64,000 nucleotides of DNA, taken from contig JBFICW010000002.1 in assembly GCA_041581635.1 (NCBI GenBank), forward strand, positions 62,001-126,000, given 5' to 3'. The notes below the pieces were generated by a model. The model worked only from the letters and a program-made list of their open reading frames with translations, made no database searches and had not been told where the DNA came from. Position numbers and translations under genes: made by a program. Source of the DNA: Porticoccus sp041581635 (GTDB taxonomy: Bacteria > Pseudomonadota > Gammaproteobacteria > Pseudomonadales > Porticoccaceae). Below are positions 42,140-51,900 of this stretch, one piece after another; the stretch's first letter is position 1, and the number at the start of each line of letters is the position of its first letter.

Positions 42140-42700
42140 ATGAAAAAGCCGGTATGGCTCGCCACATTCAAACTCATAGCACTAGCGCTCACAGCCCAAT
42201 TTCTGTTAGCCACCTCAACCCATGCTGCCAGCAAAGTAGAAATTGACCTCTATGCCGAAGAAGCCATGAAGCAGTTTCAGAAACAAACCAGCGCTGGCGT
42301 ACAGCTCGCCGCGAGAGCCAAGGGTATTTTGATTTTCCCCAAGGTCTATAAAGCCGGTTTCGGTATAGGTGGTGAGTATGGTGAGGGGGTTTTAAAAATA
42401 AAGGGGACAACGGTTGGCTACTACAGCACTGCCGCCGCCTCTATTGGCTTTCAGATGGGCGCACAAATGAAGTCACAAATTATTTTATTTATGACAGATG
42501 CCGCACTGAATAAGTTTCGTAACAGTGAGGGCTGGGAAGCTGGCGTCGATGGTAGCGTAGCCATTGCCACGATTGGCGCTGGTGGAGAAATCGACACCCA
42601 TACGGCACAGCAATCCATTATCGGATTTATTTTTTCCAACAAAGGGCTAATGTTTAACTTGAATCTCGAAGGAACAAAAATTACTCCGATTGTTCGTTAA
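42140..42700 (+). CDS. YSC84/DUF500-domain periplasmic lipid-binding-like protein
   Basis: A 186-residue protein with a signal peptide ending 'STHAASK'. The mature part carries the SYLF/YSC84 pattern: 'GVQLAARAKGILIFPKVYKA', 'GFGIGGEYGEGVLKIKG' and a C-terminal glycine-rich strand 'IATIGAGGEIDTHT'. SYLF domains of eukaryotes bind phosphoinositides; bacterial members are periplasmic and poorly characterised. RBS AGGAAG lies about 8 bases before the ATG. Confidence 0.85.
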   Translation: MKKPVWLATFKLIALALTAQFLLATSTHAASKVEIDLYAEEAMKQFQKQTSAGVQLAARAKGILIFPKVYKAGFGIGGEYGEGVLKIKGTTVGYYSTAAASIGFQMGAQMKSQIILFMTDAALNKFRNSEGWEAGVDGSVAIATIGAGGEIDTHTAQQSIIGFIFSNKGLMFNLNLEGTKITPIVR

Positions 42701-42822
42701 TTGTTCTACAACTCACCAAGATGGGCTGACCACTATGGTTGGCCCACTCCGGTAGCGCCCATGAACCGATGAGACTTAAGCACAGCGTTGTTTGCGTAGC
42801 CACAACACACTTAACAGCACTG

Positions 42823-43215
42823 TTATTTTGAAAGCTTTATAGTCATTGCCGTCACAACACCCCAAACCCAGTTGAAAAACAAGACAACTACCGGCGTAAA
42901 CATCCCCAGCTCTAGCCCCGCTATCCCCTTATGCGCCTTCAAAGGAAAAACCACAAACAACTGAACTACCGTCGGAAACAAGCTCAGGATTGAACCTTTT
43001 AACAGCAATCTTGACGGCATCATTGGAAGGATAAACAGCAGCCCCCATAGCCCACCCCAAACGAGTCGTGGATACAGCCAGCTTGGCGTTAAACCGGGCA
43101 TAATCGAAACACCCAATAAGGAATTAAACCCCAGCTGGCCAAACTGCCAAACAACAAGGCTGTTGGCCAGTGCACCCAGGCAACCTGCGGCAAAGAAAAT
43201 AAGGAGTGTTTTCAT
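42823..43215 (-). CDS. Small integral membrane protein of unknown function
   Basis: A 130-residue protein with about four hydrophobic helices ('LLIFFAAGCLGALANSLVVW', 'RLVWGGLWGLLFILPMM', 'ILSLFPTVVQLFVVFPL', 'FTPVVVLFFNWVWGVVTAM'). No family recognised. It is the last gene of a minus-strand set with the isoprenylcysteine-methyltransferase-like gene, the DUF938 gene and yaaA, 45 bases after the former. The first helices have a Gly-rich pattern that hints at a channel or small carrier, but no function is claimed. Confidence 0.72.
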   Translation of the reverse strand: MKTLLIFFAAGCLGALANSLVVWQFGQLGFNSLLGVSIMPGLTPSWLYPRLVWGGLWGLLFILPMMPSRLLLKGSILSLFPTVVQLFVVFPLKAHKGIAGLELGMFTPVVVLFFNWVWGVVTAMTIKLSK

Positions 43216-43260
43216 CTATTAGCCTTCTGCCTATTACTTTAAAACAATGCTGCAGCTCGA

Positions 43261-43746
43261 TTACAACCAGCGCCGTACCGATGCACAATAATCGACGTAA
43301 TCGGTGCCAAATTTGGCACTCAGCTGCTGCTCTTCGGGGGCAATCTGAAGCTGAGTGATTGCCCAGATAAACAGGGGTAATCCGGCACAAGCATACAAAC
43401 TAGACAGATGAATATTCCAGGCAACCAATAGCAGGATCAAGCCCAAATACATAGGGTTTCGGGAATAATTGTATAAACCTACGGTAACTAATTTGGTGGA
43501 TAGACCCGGATCCCTTGGATCAACTGTTGTCTCCAACTTATAGAGGGTGAAGACCGCCACGCTGATAACGGTTAATCCGGCAGCAACAAATAGCATCAGC
43601 AGTAACCCCTGCCAAGTTGAATAGGTTTCCCCGGTATCCAGCCAGCGGGCAATTGCCCACATGAAAACAGCAACGAGCAACAACAATGCCAGAGGCGGAA
43701 TTTTTAATGCGAGTTTTGGTATTATGAGCTTCAATCTCTTTGCCAC
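43261..43746 (-). CDS. Isoprenylcysteine carboxyl methyltransferase-like membrane protein
   Basis: A 161-residue membrane protein with about four helices and the motif 'YNYSRNPMYLGLILLLVAWN', typical of the PEMT/ICMT-like family that binds S-adenosylmethionine at its C-terminal end; 'EEQQLSAKFGTDYVDYCASV' is the conserved terminal block. Bacterial substrates are unknown. Its start overlaps the DUF938 gene by 16 bases, implying coupled translation. Confidence 0.85.
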   Translation of the reverse strand: MAKRLKLIIPKLALKIPPLALLLLVAVFMWAIARWLDTGETYSTWQGLLLMLFVAAGLTVISVAVFTLYKLETTVDPRDPGLSTKLVTVGLYNYSRNPMYLGLILLLVAWNIHLSSLYACAGLPLFIWAITQLQIAPEEQQLSAKFGTDYVDYCASVRRWL

Positions 43747-44327
43747 ACCAATAGCCTGTTGTTCGCGGGCATTTCATTGTCCTCAATAAGAAATAGGCCA
43801 GCCTTTTCGGCTAACCCATTCACCGCTTCAAAATCACGAATGCCCTGATGTGGCGCTTGCTGCTTCAACCATTGATCAAAACGCGCATTGCTGTCACTGG
43901 TGAACTGGCCGTTGTAGTTAAAGGGTCCGTAGATCGCCAATATCGCCTTTGGCTCCAGCAATGACTCCAACCCAACAAATAAATTAACCACGGAATCCCA
44001 CGCCATAATATGACAAGTGTTAGCCGTGAACACCGCATCTACAGAGGCCAGAGGCCAAGGTGCATTGTCGGCATTGAGGGAGAGGGGGCGACGAAGATTC
44101 GGGGCCGGGGACTCATCCAGCCAGGCATTGATTCCCGGGTGATTAACCTCGAGATCGGCGGTTTGCCATATCAAGTGGGGCAATCGGGGCGCACAGTACA
44201 CTGCATGCTGGCCCGTGCCACTACCAATTTCCAATAGCTGCTTGCGGTCGGCAAGCACCCGAAGTAACACCTCTAAAATCGGCTGCTGGTTATTTTGACA
44301 CGCTTGGGAAAAGGGTTTTTGTATCAT
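43731..44327 (-). CDS. DUF938 family putative SAM-dependent methyltransferase
   Basis: A 198-residue class I methyltransferase fold. Motif I is 'LLEIGSGTGQHAVYCAPRLP', followed by 'DLEVNHPGINAWL' and 'VDAVFTANTCHIMAW'. DUF938 proteins are widespread and uncharacterised. It lies 6 bases after yaaA and overlaps the next gene, forming yaaA-DUF938-ICMT-membrane protein. Confidence 0.9.
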   Translation of the reverse strand: MIQKPFSQACQNNQQPILEVLLRVLADRKQLLEIGSGTGQHAVYCAPRLPHLIWQTADLEVNHPGINAWLDESPAPNLRRPLSLNADNAPWPLASVDAVFTANTCHIMAWDSVVNLFVGLESLLEPKAILAIYGPFNYNGQFTSDSNARFDQWLKQQAPHQGIRDFEAVNGLAEKAGLFLIEDNEMPANNRLLVWQRD

Positions 44328-44333
44328 TTTGCG

Positions 44334-45110
44334 CTAGTCCGCCAGATCTCTGGTAAAGACCCATTCACGTGCCGATGACATGGCGGGGTTATAGTGGTAA
44401 CCGGCCACATCGAATTGTTTAACCTGCTCGGGGTCTTCAATCTGGTTTTCGATGATATACCGGCTCATTAAACCTCGTGCCTTTTTGGCGTAGAAACTGA
44501 TAATTTTGTATTTATCATTTTTCCAATCCTTAAACACAGGGGTAATCACTTCGGCGTTCAGGTGACTAGGTTTAACCGATTTGAAGTATTCATTGGAGGC
44601 CAAATTGATGAGCACCTGGCTCTTTTCTATATTGAGCGTTTGATTTAACCCCTCGGTAATCTTGTCACCCCAGAATTCATAGAGGTTTTTACCGCGGGAA
44701 TTCACAAACTTTGTGCCCATTTCCAGGCGGTAGGGCTGCATCAAATCCAGAGGGCGCAACAAACCGTAGAGACCAGACAAAATACGCAGGTGATCTTGTG
44801 CCCATTGCAGCTGATTTTCAGACAAAGTCTCAGCATCCAACCCAGTATATACATCACCCTTGAAGGCCAACACGGATTGCTTGGCATTGTCCGGAGTAAA
44901 CTCTGGCTGCCAATTGAGATAACGACCAAAGTTCAGATCACCCAACTTGGCACTAATACCCATCAAGTCGGAGACTTCTGGCGGAGATAACTGTCTAAGC
45001 TGGGCGATTAATTCAGCGGAGTCATCCAAATACTCCGGCACACTGAAGAATGTGGTCGAAGCTGGTGTTTCATAATCCAATGTTTTCGCAGGAGAAATTA
45101 CCACTAACAT
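44334..45110 (-). CDS. yaaA: Peroxide stress protein YaaA (DUF328)
   Basis: A 258-residue protein with the family start 'MLVVISPAKTLDYETPA' and the segments 'FKGDVYTGLDAETLSE', 'LRILSGLYGLLRPLDLMQPY' and 'ISFYAKKARGLMSRYII'. E. coli YaaA is induced by OxyR and limits free iron under peroxide stress; it binds DNA in vitro. No OxyR site was identified upstream. It heads a four-gene minus-strand set. Confidence 0.95.
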   Translation of the reverse strand: MLVVISPAKTLDYETPASTTFFSVPEYLDDSAELIAQLRQLSPPEVSDLMGISAKLGDLNFGRYLNWQPEFTPDNAKQSVLAFKGDVYTGLDAETLSENQLQWAQDHLRILSGLYGLLRPLDLMQPYRLEMGTKFVNSRGKNLYEFWGDKITEGLNQTLNIEKSQVLINLASNEYFKSVKPSHLNAEVITPVFKDWKNDKYKIISFYAKKARGLMSRYIIENQIEDPEQVKQFDVAGYHYNPAMSSAREWVFTRDLAD

Positions 45111-45247
45111 TGCTGTACCTTATATGACTTTATGGCGTAATAATGTTGCTATTAACTCATTCAGTATTGGGGTTAAAGATAAACCATTTACACTGGTGTG
45201 CTGTTCATTATACTCATTTCAACTTTTCCAGCCCGAAGGGATTTTTC

Positions 45248-46804
45248 ATGAACCGGATTCTAAAACTTTCCGTCGCTATCATCGCACTAGCCTCGACAAT
45301 CACTGGCTGTTCAGTGAACCCCGTCACGGGCGCGACTGAGTTTTCACTGGTCTCCGCAGAACAAGAAGTGGCCATAGGATCTAATAATTATGCCCCATCA
45401 CAACAGTCTCAAGGTGGTCGCTACTATATCGATCCCGACCTACAGCTCTATATAAGCGAAGTGGGCAGAAAGCTTGCCGCCGTCAGCGACCGTCCTAATC
45501 TACCCTACGAATTTGTGGTGCTTAATAACTCGACCCCCAATGCCTGGGCACTGCCCGGCGGCAAAATTGCCGTCAATCGCGGACTGTTACTCCATTTGGA
45601 CGATGAATCAGAACTCGCCGCAGTACTCGGCCATGAAATTGTTCACGCCGCAGCCCGCCACAGTGCTGCGCAAATGACACGTGGCACTTTTATTGGCCTT
45701 GGCACCGCAGCCCTTGGTGTTGTTGGTGAAAGCTATGGGTTGGGGCAAACGGGTGCTCAGTTTGCCCAAATGGGAGCCGCCGCCTGGATGGCAAAATATG
45801 GTAGAGATGATGAACTGGAGGCCGATGCCTACGGTATGGAATATCTTGCCAAAGCCGGATACGACCCCTACGGTGGGGTTAAAGTACAAGAAACCTTTGT
45901 GAAGCTCAGCAAGGGTCATCAGCAAGATTTTTTTAGTGCTCTTTTTGCCAGTCACCCACCGTCACAGGAGCGTGTCGACACCAATCGCATCAAGGCCGCC
46001 AGCTTACCCAAAGGCATTACAAACCGGGATCGCTACCAGCGTAAGATTTCAAAGCTGAAGCGAGATAAGCCCGCCTACGATGCAGAAATGGCCGCAATCA
46101 AGGCGCTGAATGCCAAAGATGCAACAATAGCTTTAGCTCAATTGGACAAGGCTATCAAAATTCAACCCGATGAAAGTTCCTTTTGGGAACTGCGCGGACA
46201 TGCCTGGAAAATGAAAGACAATGTAGCCAATGCGGAAAAAGCCTTTTCCACCGCCATTAGCAAAAATCCGGATTTATTTAGCCATTACCTGTACCGCGGG
46301 ATCGTTCGCTTTGAGCAAAATAATCACCTGGCGGCAAAAGCTGATCTGGAAAAAAGCTATCGATTACTTGCCACCCCACCCGCCAGCTACTACCTCGGTG
46401 AAATTGCATTAGGGGAAGGCCACAAGCAGAAAGCCATTCAATATTTTCAAGAGGCCGCTCAAGGCAGTAGTGATTTGGCCAAAAAAGCTCAGGCTCGCCT
46501 GGCTGTACTGGAGCTGGCTACAGAACCCCACAAATATATTCTCAGCAAGGTGCTGCTTGGCGATGACGGATACCTGAGAATTGTGGTGAAAAATAACAGC
46601 CCCGTTACTGTGACCAATGTTCAGCTCCAACTGTCGGAAATGGCAAATGCCTTTATGGTCGCCGGCAGCTCTAGTTTAAATGGCCCCCAACAACTTAATC
46701 CGGGCGCTCAGAGCACTATCAATACTCGCATAGGTCCATTTAATGAGACTGCCGAAATCGCCAAATACCGTATCAAGGTGGTGAAAGTACAGGTTCCTGA
46801 ATAA
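45248..46804 (+). CDS. M48-family metalloprotease lipoprotein with TPR repeats (BepA-like)
   Basis: A 518-residue protein starting at the ATG at 45248; an upstream start at 45143 would spoil the signal. The lipobox 'STITGC' makes Cys21 the lipidated residue. The zinc motif 'HEIVH' has His129, Glu130 and His133, with the third ligand Glu in 'DELEADAYGMEYL'. TPR-like helices fill about residues 285-430 and a beta-rich C-terminal domain follows. Relatives such as BepA police outer-membrane protein assembly. The substrate here is not known. Confidence 0.92.
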   Translation: MNRILKLSVAIIALASTITGCSVNPVTGATEFSLVSAEQEVAIGSNNYAPSQQSQGGRYYIDPDLQLYISEVGRKLAAVSDRPNLPYEFVVLNNSTPNAWALPGGKIAVNRGLLLHLDDESELAAVLGHEIVHAAARHSAAQMTRGTFIGLGTAALGVVGESYGLGQTGAQFAQMGAAAWMAKYGRDDELEADAYGMEYLAKAGYDPYGGVKVQETFVKLSKGHQQDFFSALFASHPPSQERVDTNRIKAASLPKGITNRDRYQRKISKLKRDKPAYDAEMAAIKALNAKDATIALAQLDKAIKIQPDESSFWELRGHAWKMKDNVANAEKAFSTAISKNPDLFSHYLYRGIVRFEQNNHLAAKADLEKSYRLLATPPASYYLGEIALGEGHKQKAIQYFQEAAQGSSDLAKKAQARLAVLELATEPHKYILSKVLLGDDGYLRIVVKNNSPVTVTNVQLQLSEMANAFMVAGSSSLNGPQQLNPGAQSTINTRIGPFNETAEIAKYRIKVVKVQVPE

Positions 46805-46810
46805 AAGCGG

Positions 46811-47683
46811 TTAGTAGGGTTCGAGCCGGTCTGTCAAAAACTGCATACAGGCTCGAACCCGGGCATTCCCCCTTAAATCCGGGTGAGTGAGCAGCCATAT
46901 ATCCGACTCAAATTCACGCTCCACTTGCCCCACCTGCTGTAGTCCCTCGGCTACGTCGGCGGGTAATAGGGCTAATCCCAGCCCTTCCCTAGCCAATGCA
47001 GCCATACCCAAAAACGTGTTTGCTCGTGCCGAAAAATTGAGTCTATCCTCGTTTTTTTCCAGCCACTGCATCGGCTTCAGCCGGAGTAGTCCTCGCTCGG
47101 GGCCAATTAATGGATAGTTGGCCAACTGGCGAATGCCGAAACGGCCAACAGGTTTACTAAAAAATCTCGGGCTTCCATACAGGTTCCATGGCATGGAAAA
47201 TAATTTTCTACCCACGAGGTGCTCGGGAGGTGTCGAGGTAGACCTCAATGCGATATCGGCCTCTAATCTCGAGAGGTTGAAATCATCACTGCTCGCTAGC
47301 AGTTGGATTGTGATCCCCGGGTACAATGCCGAAAATTCGGCAATCAACGGGGGGAGACTGTAGTAAGCAAATCCATCAGGGGCGGTAATACGAATCGAGC
47401 CTTCAAGTGTTTGGTCGCCACCTACGATCTGTCGATCAACGTCGTCGATGGCATCAGCAATTTGTGAGGTGCGTCCGAGTAGTGCTTCCCCTGATCCCGT
47501 CAGAATATACCGTGCATCCCTGCGCTCAAATAGACGAACACCCAGCTTGCCCTCCAACGAATTAATACGCCGGAACACGGTTGAGTGATTGACTCCCAAT
47601 CTTTTACAGGCACCGTTCAAGCTACCCGCTTCGGCCACGGCGTGGAAGTATCTCAAATCGTCCCAGTTATCCAAAAATAACAC
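46811..47683 (-). CDS. LysR-family transcriptional regulator
   Basis: A 290-residue LysR regulator: N-terminal winged helix 'DDLRYFHAVAEAGSLNGACK' and a periplasmic-binding-like effector domain with 'RITAPDGFAYYSLPPLIAEF'. It is divergent from doxX and the RutE-like gene, so these are its probable targets. The last codons overlap a perfect inverted repeat with the end of the M48 gene region. A promoter with -35 TTGCAT and -10 TATAAA reads into it from 47769. Confidence 0.93.
   Translation of the reverse strand: MLFLDNWDDLRYFHAVAEAGSLNGACKRLGVNHSTVFRRINSLEGKLGVRLFERRDARYILTGSGEALLGRTSQIADAIDDVDRQIVGGDQTLEGSIRITAPDGFAYYSLPPLIAEFSALYPGITIQLLASSDDFNLSRLEADIALRSTSTPPEHLVGRKLFSMPWNLYGSPRFFSKPVGRFGIRQLANYPLIGPERGLLRLKPMQWLEKNEDRLNFSARANTFLGMAALAREGLGLALLPADVAEGLQQVGQVEREFESDIWLLTHPDLRGNARVRACMQFLTDRLEPY
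46817..46860. repeat. Perfect 11-base inverted repeat at the 3' end of the LysR gene
   Basis: GGGTTCGAGCC (46817-46827) and GGCTCGAACCC (46850-46860) with a 22-base spacer, inside the last codons of the LysR gene and just after the convergent M48 gene. It may serve as a shared terminator hairpin, although no T run follows directly on either strand. Confidence 0.75.
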
Positions 47684-47741
47684 CTTTTCCTCAGAGGCCT
47701 GACTCGCCTCTCCACCGCCATTTGCCGGTTATTCCCATCAC

Positions 47742-47769
47742 TTTATAAGCATCGCTTGCAAAAATGCAA
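47742..47769 (-). promoter_or_regulatory. LysR-gene promoter with overlapping TTGCA-N4-TGCAA palindrome
   Basis: On the minus strand, TTGCAT (47769-47764), a 16-base spacer and TATAAA (47747-47742). The palindrome TTGCA-AAAA-TGCAA (47756-47769) covers the -35 and fits an autoregulatory LysR operator serving both divergent units. Read by eye only. Confidence 0.4.
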
Positions 47770-47856
47770 ATACTGCTTTCCAAAATTGATGATTTTATTT
47801 CGCCATTGCAAACAACATACTGCCTGACATCGGATTAACCTACTGGAGGAAACACC

Positions 47857-48246
47857 ATGAACAACTCTTCTGATCACGGCACAGCGCTACTACGAATCAG
47901 CCTGGGGGCCATCTTTATTGCCCACAGCCTCTATCTTAAACTCGTGGTATTTACTCTACCCGGTACCGCGGGGTTTTTTGAAAGCATCGGGCTACCCGCC
48001 ACACTGGCCTATATTACTTTTGCGGCAGAAGCCGTTGGGGGGCTTGCACTTCTCGTCGGCTATCAAGCTCGCTGGGCCGCCCTGGCACTCATTCCTTTTG
48101 CACTGGGTGCAACCTGGGCACACACTGATGCCGGCTGGGTGTTCAGCAATACCGGAGGCGGATGGGAATACCCGCTGTTTCTCACTGCCACTCTTGCAAC
48201 GATAGTCTTTCAGGGTAATGGCTCTTTTGCACTGCAGCGCAAATAA
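47857..48246 (+). CDS. DoxX family membrane protein
   Basis: A 129-residue protein with four membrane helices and the DoxX pattern 'GTALLRISLGAIFIAHSLYL' and 'LGLPATLAYITFAAE'-like middle ('IGLPATLAYITFAAEAVGGL'). DoxX proteins are quinone-linked or redox-associated in several bacteria. GGAGGA lies about 7 bases before the ATG. It is cotranscribed with the nitroreductase and divergent from LysR, so an electrophile or redox response is plausible but not shown. Confidence 0.88.
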   Translation: MNNSSDHGTALLRISLGAIFIAHSLYLKLVVFTLPGTAGFFESIGLPATLAYITFAAEAVGGLALLVGYQARWAALALIPFALGATWAHTDAGWVFSNTGGGWEYPLFLTATLATIVFQGNGSFALQRK

Positions 48247-48280
48247 TTCACAGGGTATTTAAAGCCACGGAGATAACAAT

Positions 48281-48871
48281 ATGAACGCCATAGACAATCG
48301 AGCCATCAAACAATTATTCGCCGAGGCACGCACCCATGGCCACTGGCAGGATCGAGGTGTTGCAGCGGACAGGCTTCGCGAGCTCTATGACATAGCCGTA
48401 AAGGGGCCTACCAGTATGAACACCCTACCGGCCAGATTTGTATTCATCACCACACCTTGTGGCAAACAAAAACTGTTGCCGGCTCTGGCAGAAGGTAATC
48501 ACGAAAAGACGCTTAGTGCTCCGGTTACGGTGATCGTGGCTCATGATCCCAGATTCTTCACACATTTACCGGAGCTGTTTCCACATATGCCACAGGCTGA
48601 GCAGATGTTTGCCAATAATGAGGCACTATCCAGTGAAACCGCTTTCAGAAATGGCACATTACAGGGTGCCTGGCTGATCATGGCCGCACGTGCTCTCGGT
48701 CTGGATTGTGGCCCTATGTCCGGCTTCGACAATGCTAAAACCGATGAAATATTCTTTGCTGAAAATGGCTGGCAATCAAATTTTCTGGTGAATATTGGCT
48801 ATGGGGTCAAGGAAAAACTCCATGAACGGGGCAAACGACTCAGCTTTGATCAGGCTTGTGTGCTGGTTTAA
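48281..48871 (+). CDS. RutE/HadB-type nitroreductase (malonic semialdehyde reductase family)
   Basis: A 196-residue FMN-dependent nitroreductase-fold protein: 'ELYDIAVKGPTSMNTLPARF' holds FMN-contacting residues, and 'NGTLQGAWLIMAARALGLDC' with 'GPMSGFD' is the subfamily signature shared with RutE. RutE reduces malonic semialdehyde from pyrimidine breakdown, but no other rut genes are present, so the substrate may be another aldehyde or nitro compound. It is 34 bases after doxX. Confidence 0.9.
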   Translation: MNAIDNRAIKQLFAEARTHGHWQDRGVAADRLRELYDIAVKGPTSMNTLPARFVFITTPCGKQKLLPALAEGNHEKTLSAPVTVIVAHDPRFFTHLPELFPHMPQAEQMFANNEALSSETAFRNGTLQGAWLIMAARALGLDCGPMSGFDNAKTDEIFFAENGWQSNFLVNIGYGVKEKLHERGKRLSFDQACVLV

Positions 48872-48920
48872 CCGGCGCCATATCTAAATTGGTCACTTTT
48901 ACCTATATCAGACCATACTA

Positions 48921-48956
48921 AAGGAGGTGTTTTTAAGTATTCGTCACGAATAAGGA
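48921..48956 (+). promoter_or_regulatory. putA leader: spare Shine-Dalgarno, palindrome and true ribosome-binding site
   Basis: AAGGAGGT (48921-48928), an ideal Shine-Dalgarno, has no start codon at usable spacing. It is followed by the palindrome TATTCGT-C-ACGAATA (48938-48952) and then AAGGA (48952-48956), which is 7 bases before the putA ATG. The palindrome ends on the first base of AAGGA, so it could be an operator or an RNA hairpin that hides the start. Confidence 0.5.
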
Positions 48957-48963
48957 CTAAGCG

Positions 48964-51900
48964 ATGATGCCGCTGGCTCAGCTGAGAGCTCAAATTAGGG
49001 AGACCTCCCATGGTGGTGAGCACGACTGTGTAGATCAGTTGTTGAGGGGCAATACGGTCACCGATACCCAGCGCCAACAAGCCCTAGAACTTGCCCGAGA
49101 CCTGGTTCATCAATGCCGACAGCGGCACCATCAAGCTGGGTCTCTGGATATCTTTCTACAGGAGTTTGGGCTCTCTAATGACGAAGGTATTGCACTCATG
49201 TGCCTGGCTGAGTCACTACTGCGGATACCCGACGAAGCTACGGCCAACAAACTGATCACCGAAAAAATCCAAAGTGGAGACTGGGGCAGCCACCTTGGGC
49301 ACTCAGATTCACTGTTTGTTAATGCATCCATTTGGGGACTGATGCTCACCGGGAAGGTTCTCCCTTTGGCACCCGACATTACCCACAACACCGGGCATTG
49401 GCTAAAAAAACTCTCGTCCCGATTGAGCGAACCCGTTGTCCGAACAGCCATGCTCCAAGCCATGCGTATTATGGGCAATCAATACGTGCTGGGCAGCTCT
49501 ATTGAAGAAGTCTGTCGATCTAAAGCTCCAAAGCACACCAAGAGAGAACAAACGGAAAGCAATAACAGATATTGCTCTCCCTCGAACCTGTTTTCCTTTG
49601 ACATGCTGGGGGAGGGCGCACGAACAGAACAGGATGCCCAGCGCTATTTTAATGCCTATGCCCATGCTATCGAATACATTGGTGAGCACAATGAAGCAGG
49701 GGATATATACACCGCCAATGGCATATCCATTAAGCTTTCAGCGCTGTATTCGCGCTATGAATACGCCCACCGAACAGGGGTAATGTCTGTATTACTGCCG
49801 CGCATACAACAACTGGCATTGGCCGCCAAGTCCCATAACATTAGCTTGAGTATTGATGCTGAGGAAGCCCGCAGGCTAGACCTGTCGCTGGATATTTTTG
49901 AATGCTTGGCGCGTGACCCAAAATTATCCGATTGGCAGGGGTTAGGCTTTGTTTTACAGGCCTACCAAAAATGCGCGCCACTTGTCGCCCAATGGTTAAT
50001 TACGCTGGCGGAAGAAACGGGACACCGCATGATGGTTCGCCTGGTAAAAGGTGCCTATTGGGACGCGGAGATTAAGCATGCCCAGGAACAAGGGCTAGCG
50101 GATTACCCGGTTTTCACCCGAAAAGTGAACACCGACCTCTGTTACCAACACTGCGCACAATTGTTACTTTCTGCGCCACTAGCTATTTACCCCCAATTTG
50201 CGACTCACAATGCCTATACCCTGGCCCTGGTTTTGGCACTTGCCGAAGATAACACCTACGAATTTCAACGCCTTCACGGTATGGGTGAACTGCTTTATCA
50301 GCAGCTCGACAAACAACTGCGTCCACAACAAGGTTCAAAACCCAGTATTCGGATTTATGCACCGGTAGGGGAACACCGAGAATTGTTACCCTACCTGGTT
50401 CGACGGCTACTTGAAAATGGTGCCAACAGCTCATTTGTTAACCGTTTTCTCGACCAACAATTACCCATTGATGCGCTGGTACAAAATATAGAGCCACAAG
50501 TAATGGCGGTAACACCCTATCGCCACAAGAATATCCCCGCGCCACCAGATTTGTACCTTCATGCAGGAGAACCACGGCTAAACTCTCCCGGTATTGACCT
50601 GGCTAACCCCCAATCAGTTAAGCCGCTGTTGGCCGAGATAGAGAACGCACGGAAAGAACACCACTTAGGTGGCCCCATTGTGGCAGGGCAACTCATACAA
50701 TCATCTACCAGGCTTCGGCCAGTCACCTCACCGGCATGTAACAACACGATCGTTGGTGACTCTTCACCCGCGAGCAAGGCAGACATTCAACGCGCCCTGT
50801 CCCTTGCCAAAGCGACTCAACCTGACTGGAACCTTCTTGGCGGGGATAAACGGGCTGACATATTGGAGGATATGGCCAAGGCTCTGGAGCATAAGCTGCC
50901 AAAACTGCTGGCACTGATCACACTCGAAGCCGGACGAACAATTGCAGATGCGCTATCAGAAGTTCGCGAGGCCATCGATTTTTGTCGATACTACGCGATA
51001 CAGGCTCGCCAGCATTTTTCCACTGCGCAAACGCTCCCCGGGCCAACAGGAGAACAGAACCAATTAAGCCTTCAGGGTCGAGGCGTGTTTTTCTGTATTA
51101 GCCCCTGGAATTTTCCTTTAGCCATTTTTACCGGACAAATTGCAGCGGCACTCGCAGCAGGAAATACCGTGATAGCCAAGCCCGCAGAGAGCACCCCTCT
51201 GGTTGCCACCCTGGCGGTACAATTGTTTCATCAATCGGGACTACCACCTAACGTCCTCCACCTCATCACCGGAAAAGGTGACGATGTAGGAAAGTTAGTA
51301 CTTACTGACAAAAATGTGTCCGGCGTGGTATTGACCGGCTCTACAGACACTGCCCATTTAATACTGAAACAATTAGCCGATCGATCAGGTCCTATTGTTC
51401 CGCTGATTGCAGAAACCGGTGGACAAAATGTGATGCTGGTGGACTCCACGGCGCAACCGGAACAACTGGTAGACGACGTGATTCGATCAGCGTTTCTCAG
51501 TGCTGGTCAACGCTGTTCGGCGCTCAGGGTTCTCTATCTTCAAGAGGAAATCGCCGATGATATTTTGACCATGCTAGCCAATGCGCTCCAAACTTATACT
51601 GTGGGCGATCCGTCAAAACTGGAGACAGATATTGGCCCAGTCATCGATGAACACGCCCGGCAGAAATTACTGCACCATGTTCAAACAATGACAAAAGAAA
51701 ACGCTTTAATCCGCTCATTGGCCCTAACAGAAGAACATCAAAAAGGCTGCTTTATCGCGCCCCATATTTTTGAAATTGATTCGCTGACACAGCTACCCGA
51801 GGAAGTGTTTGGCCCTATTTTGCATGTGATTAGATATTCTGCGGATGAGCTGGATGATGTTATACAACAAATCAACGACAGCGGTTTTGGGTTAACGCTA

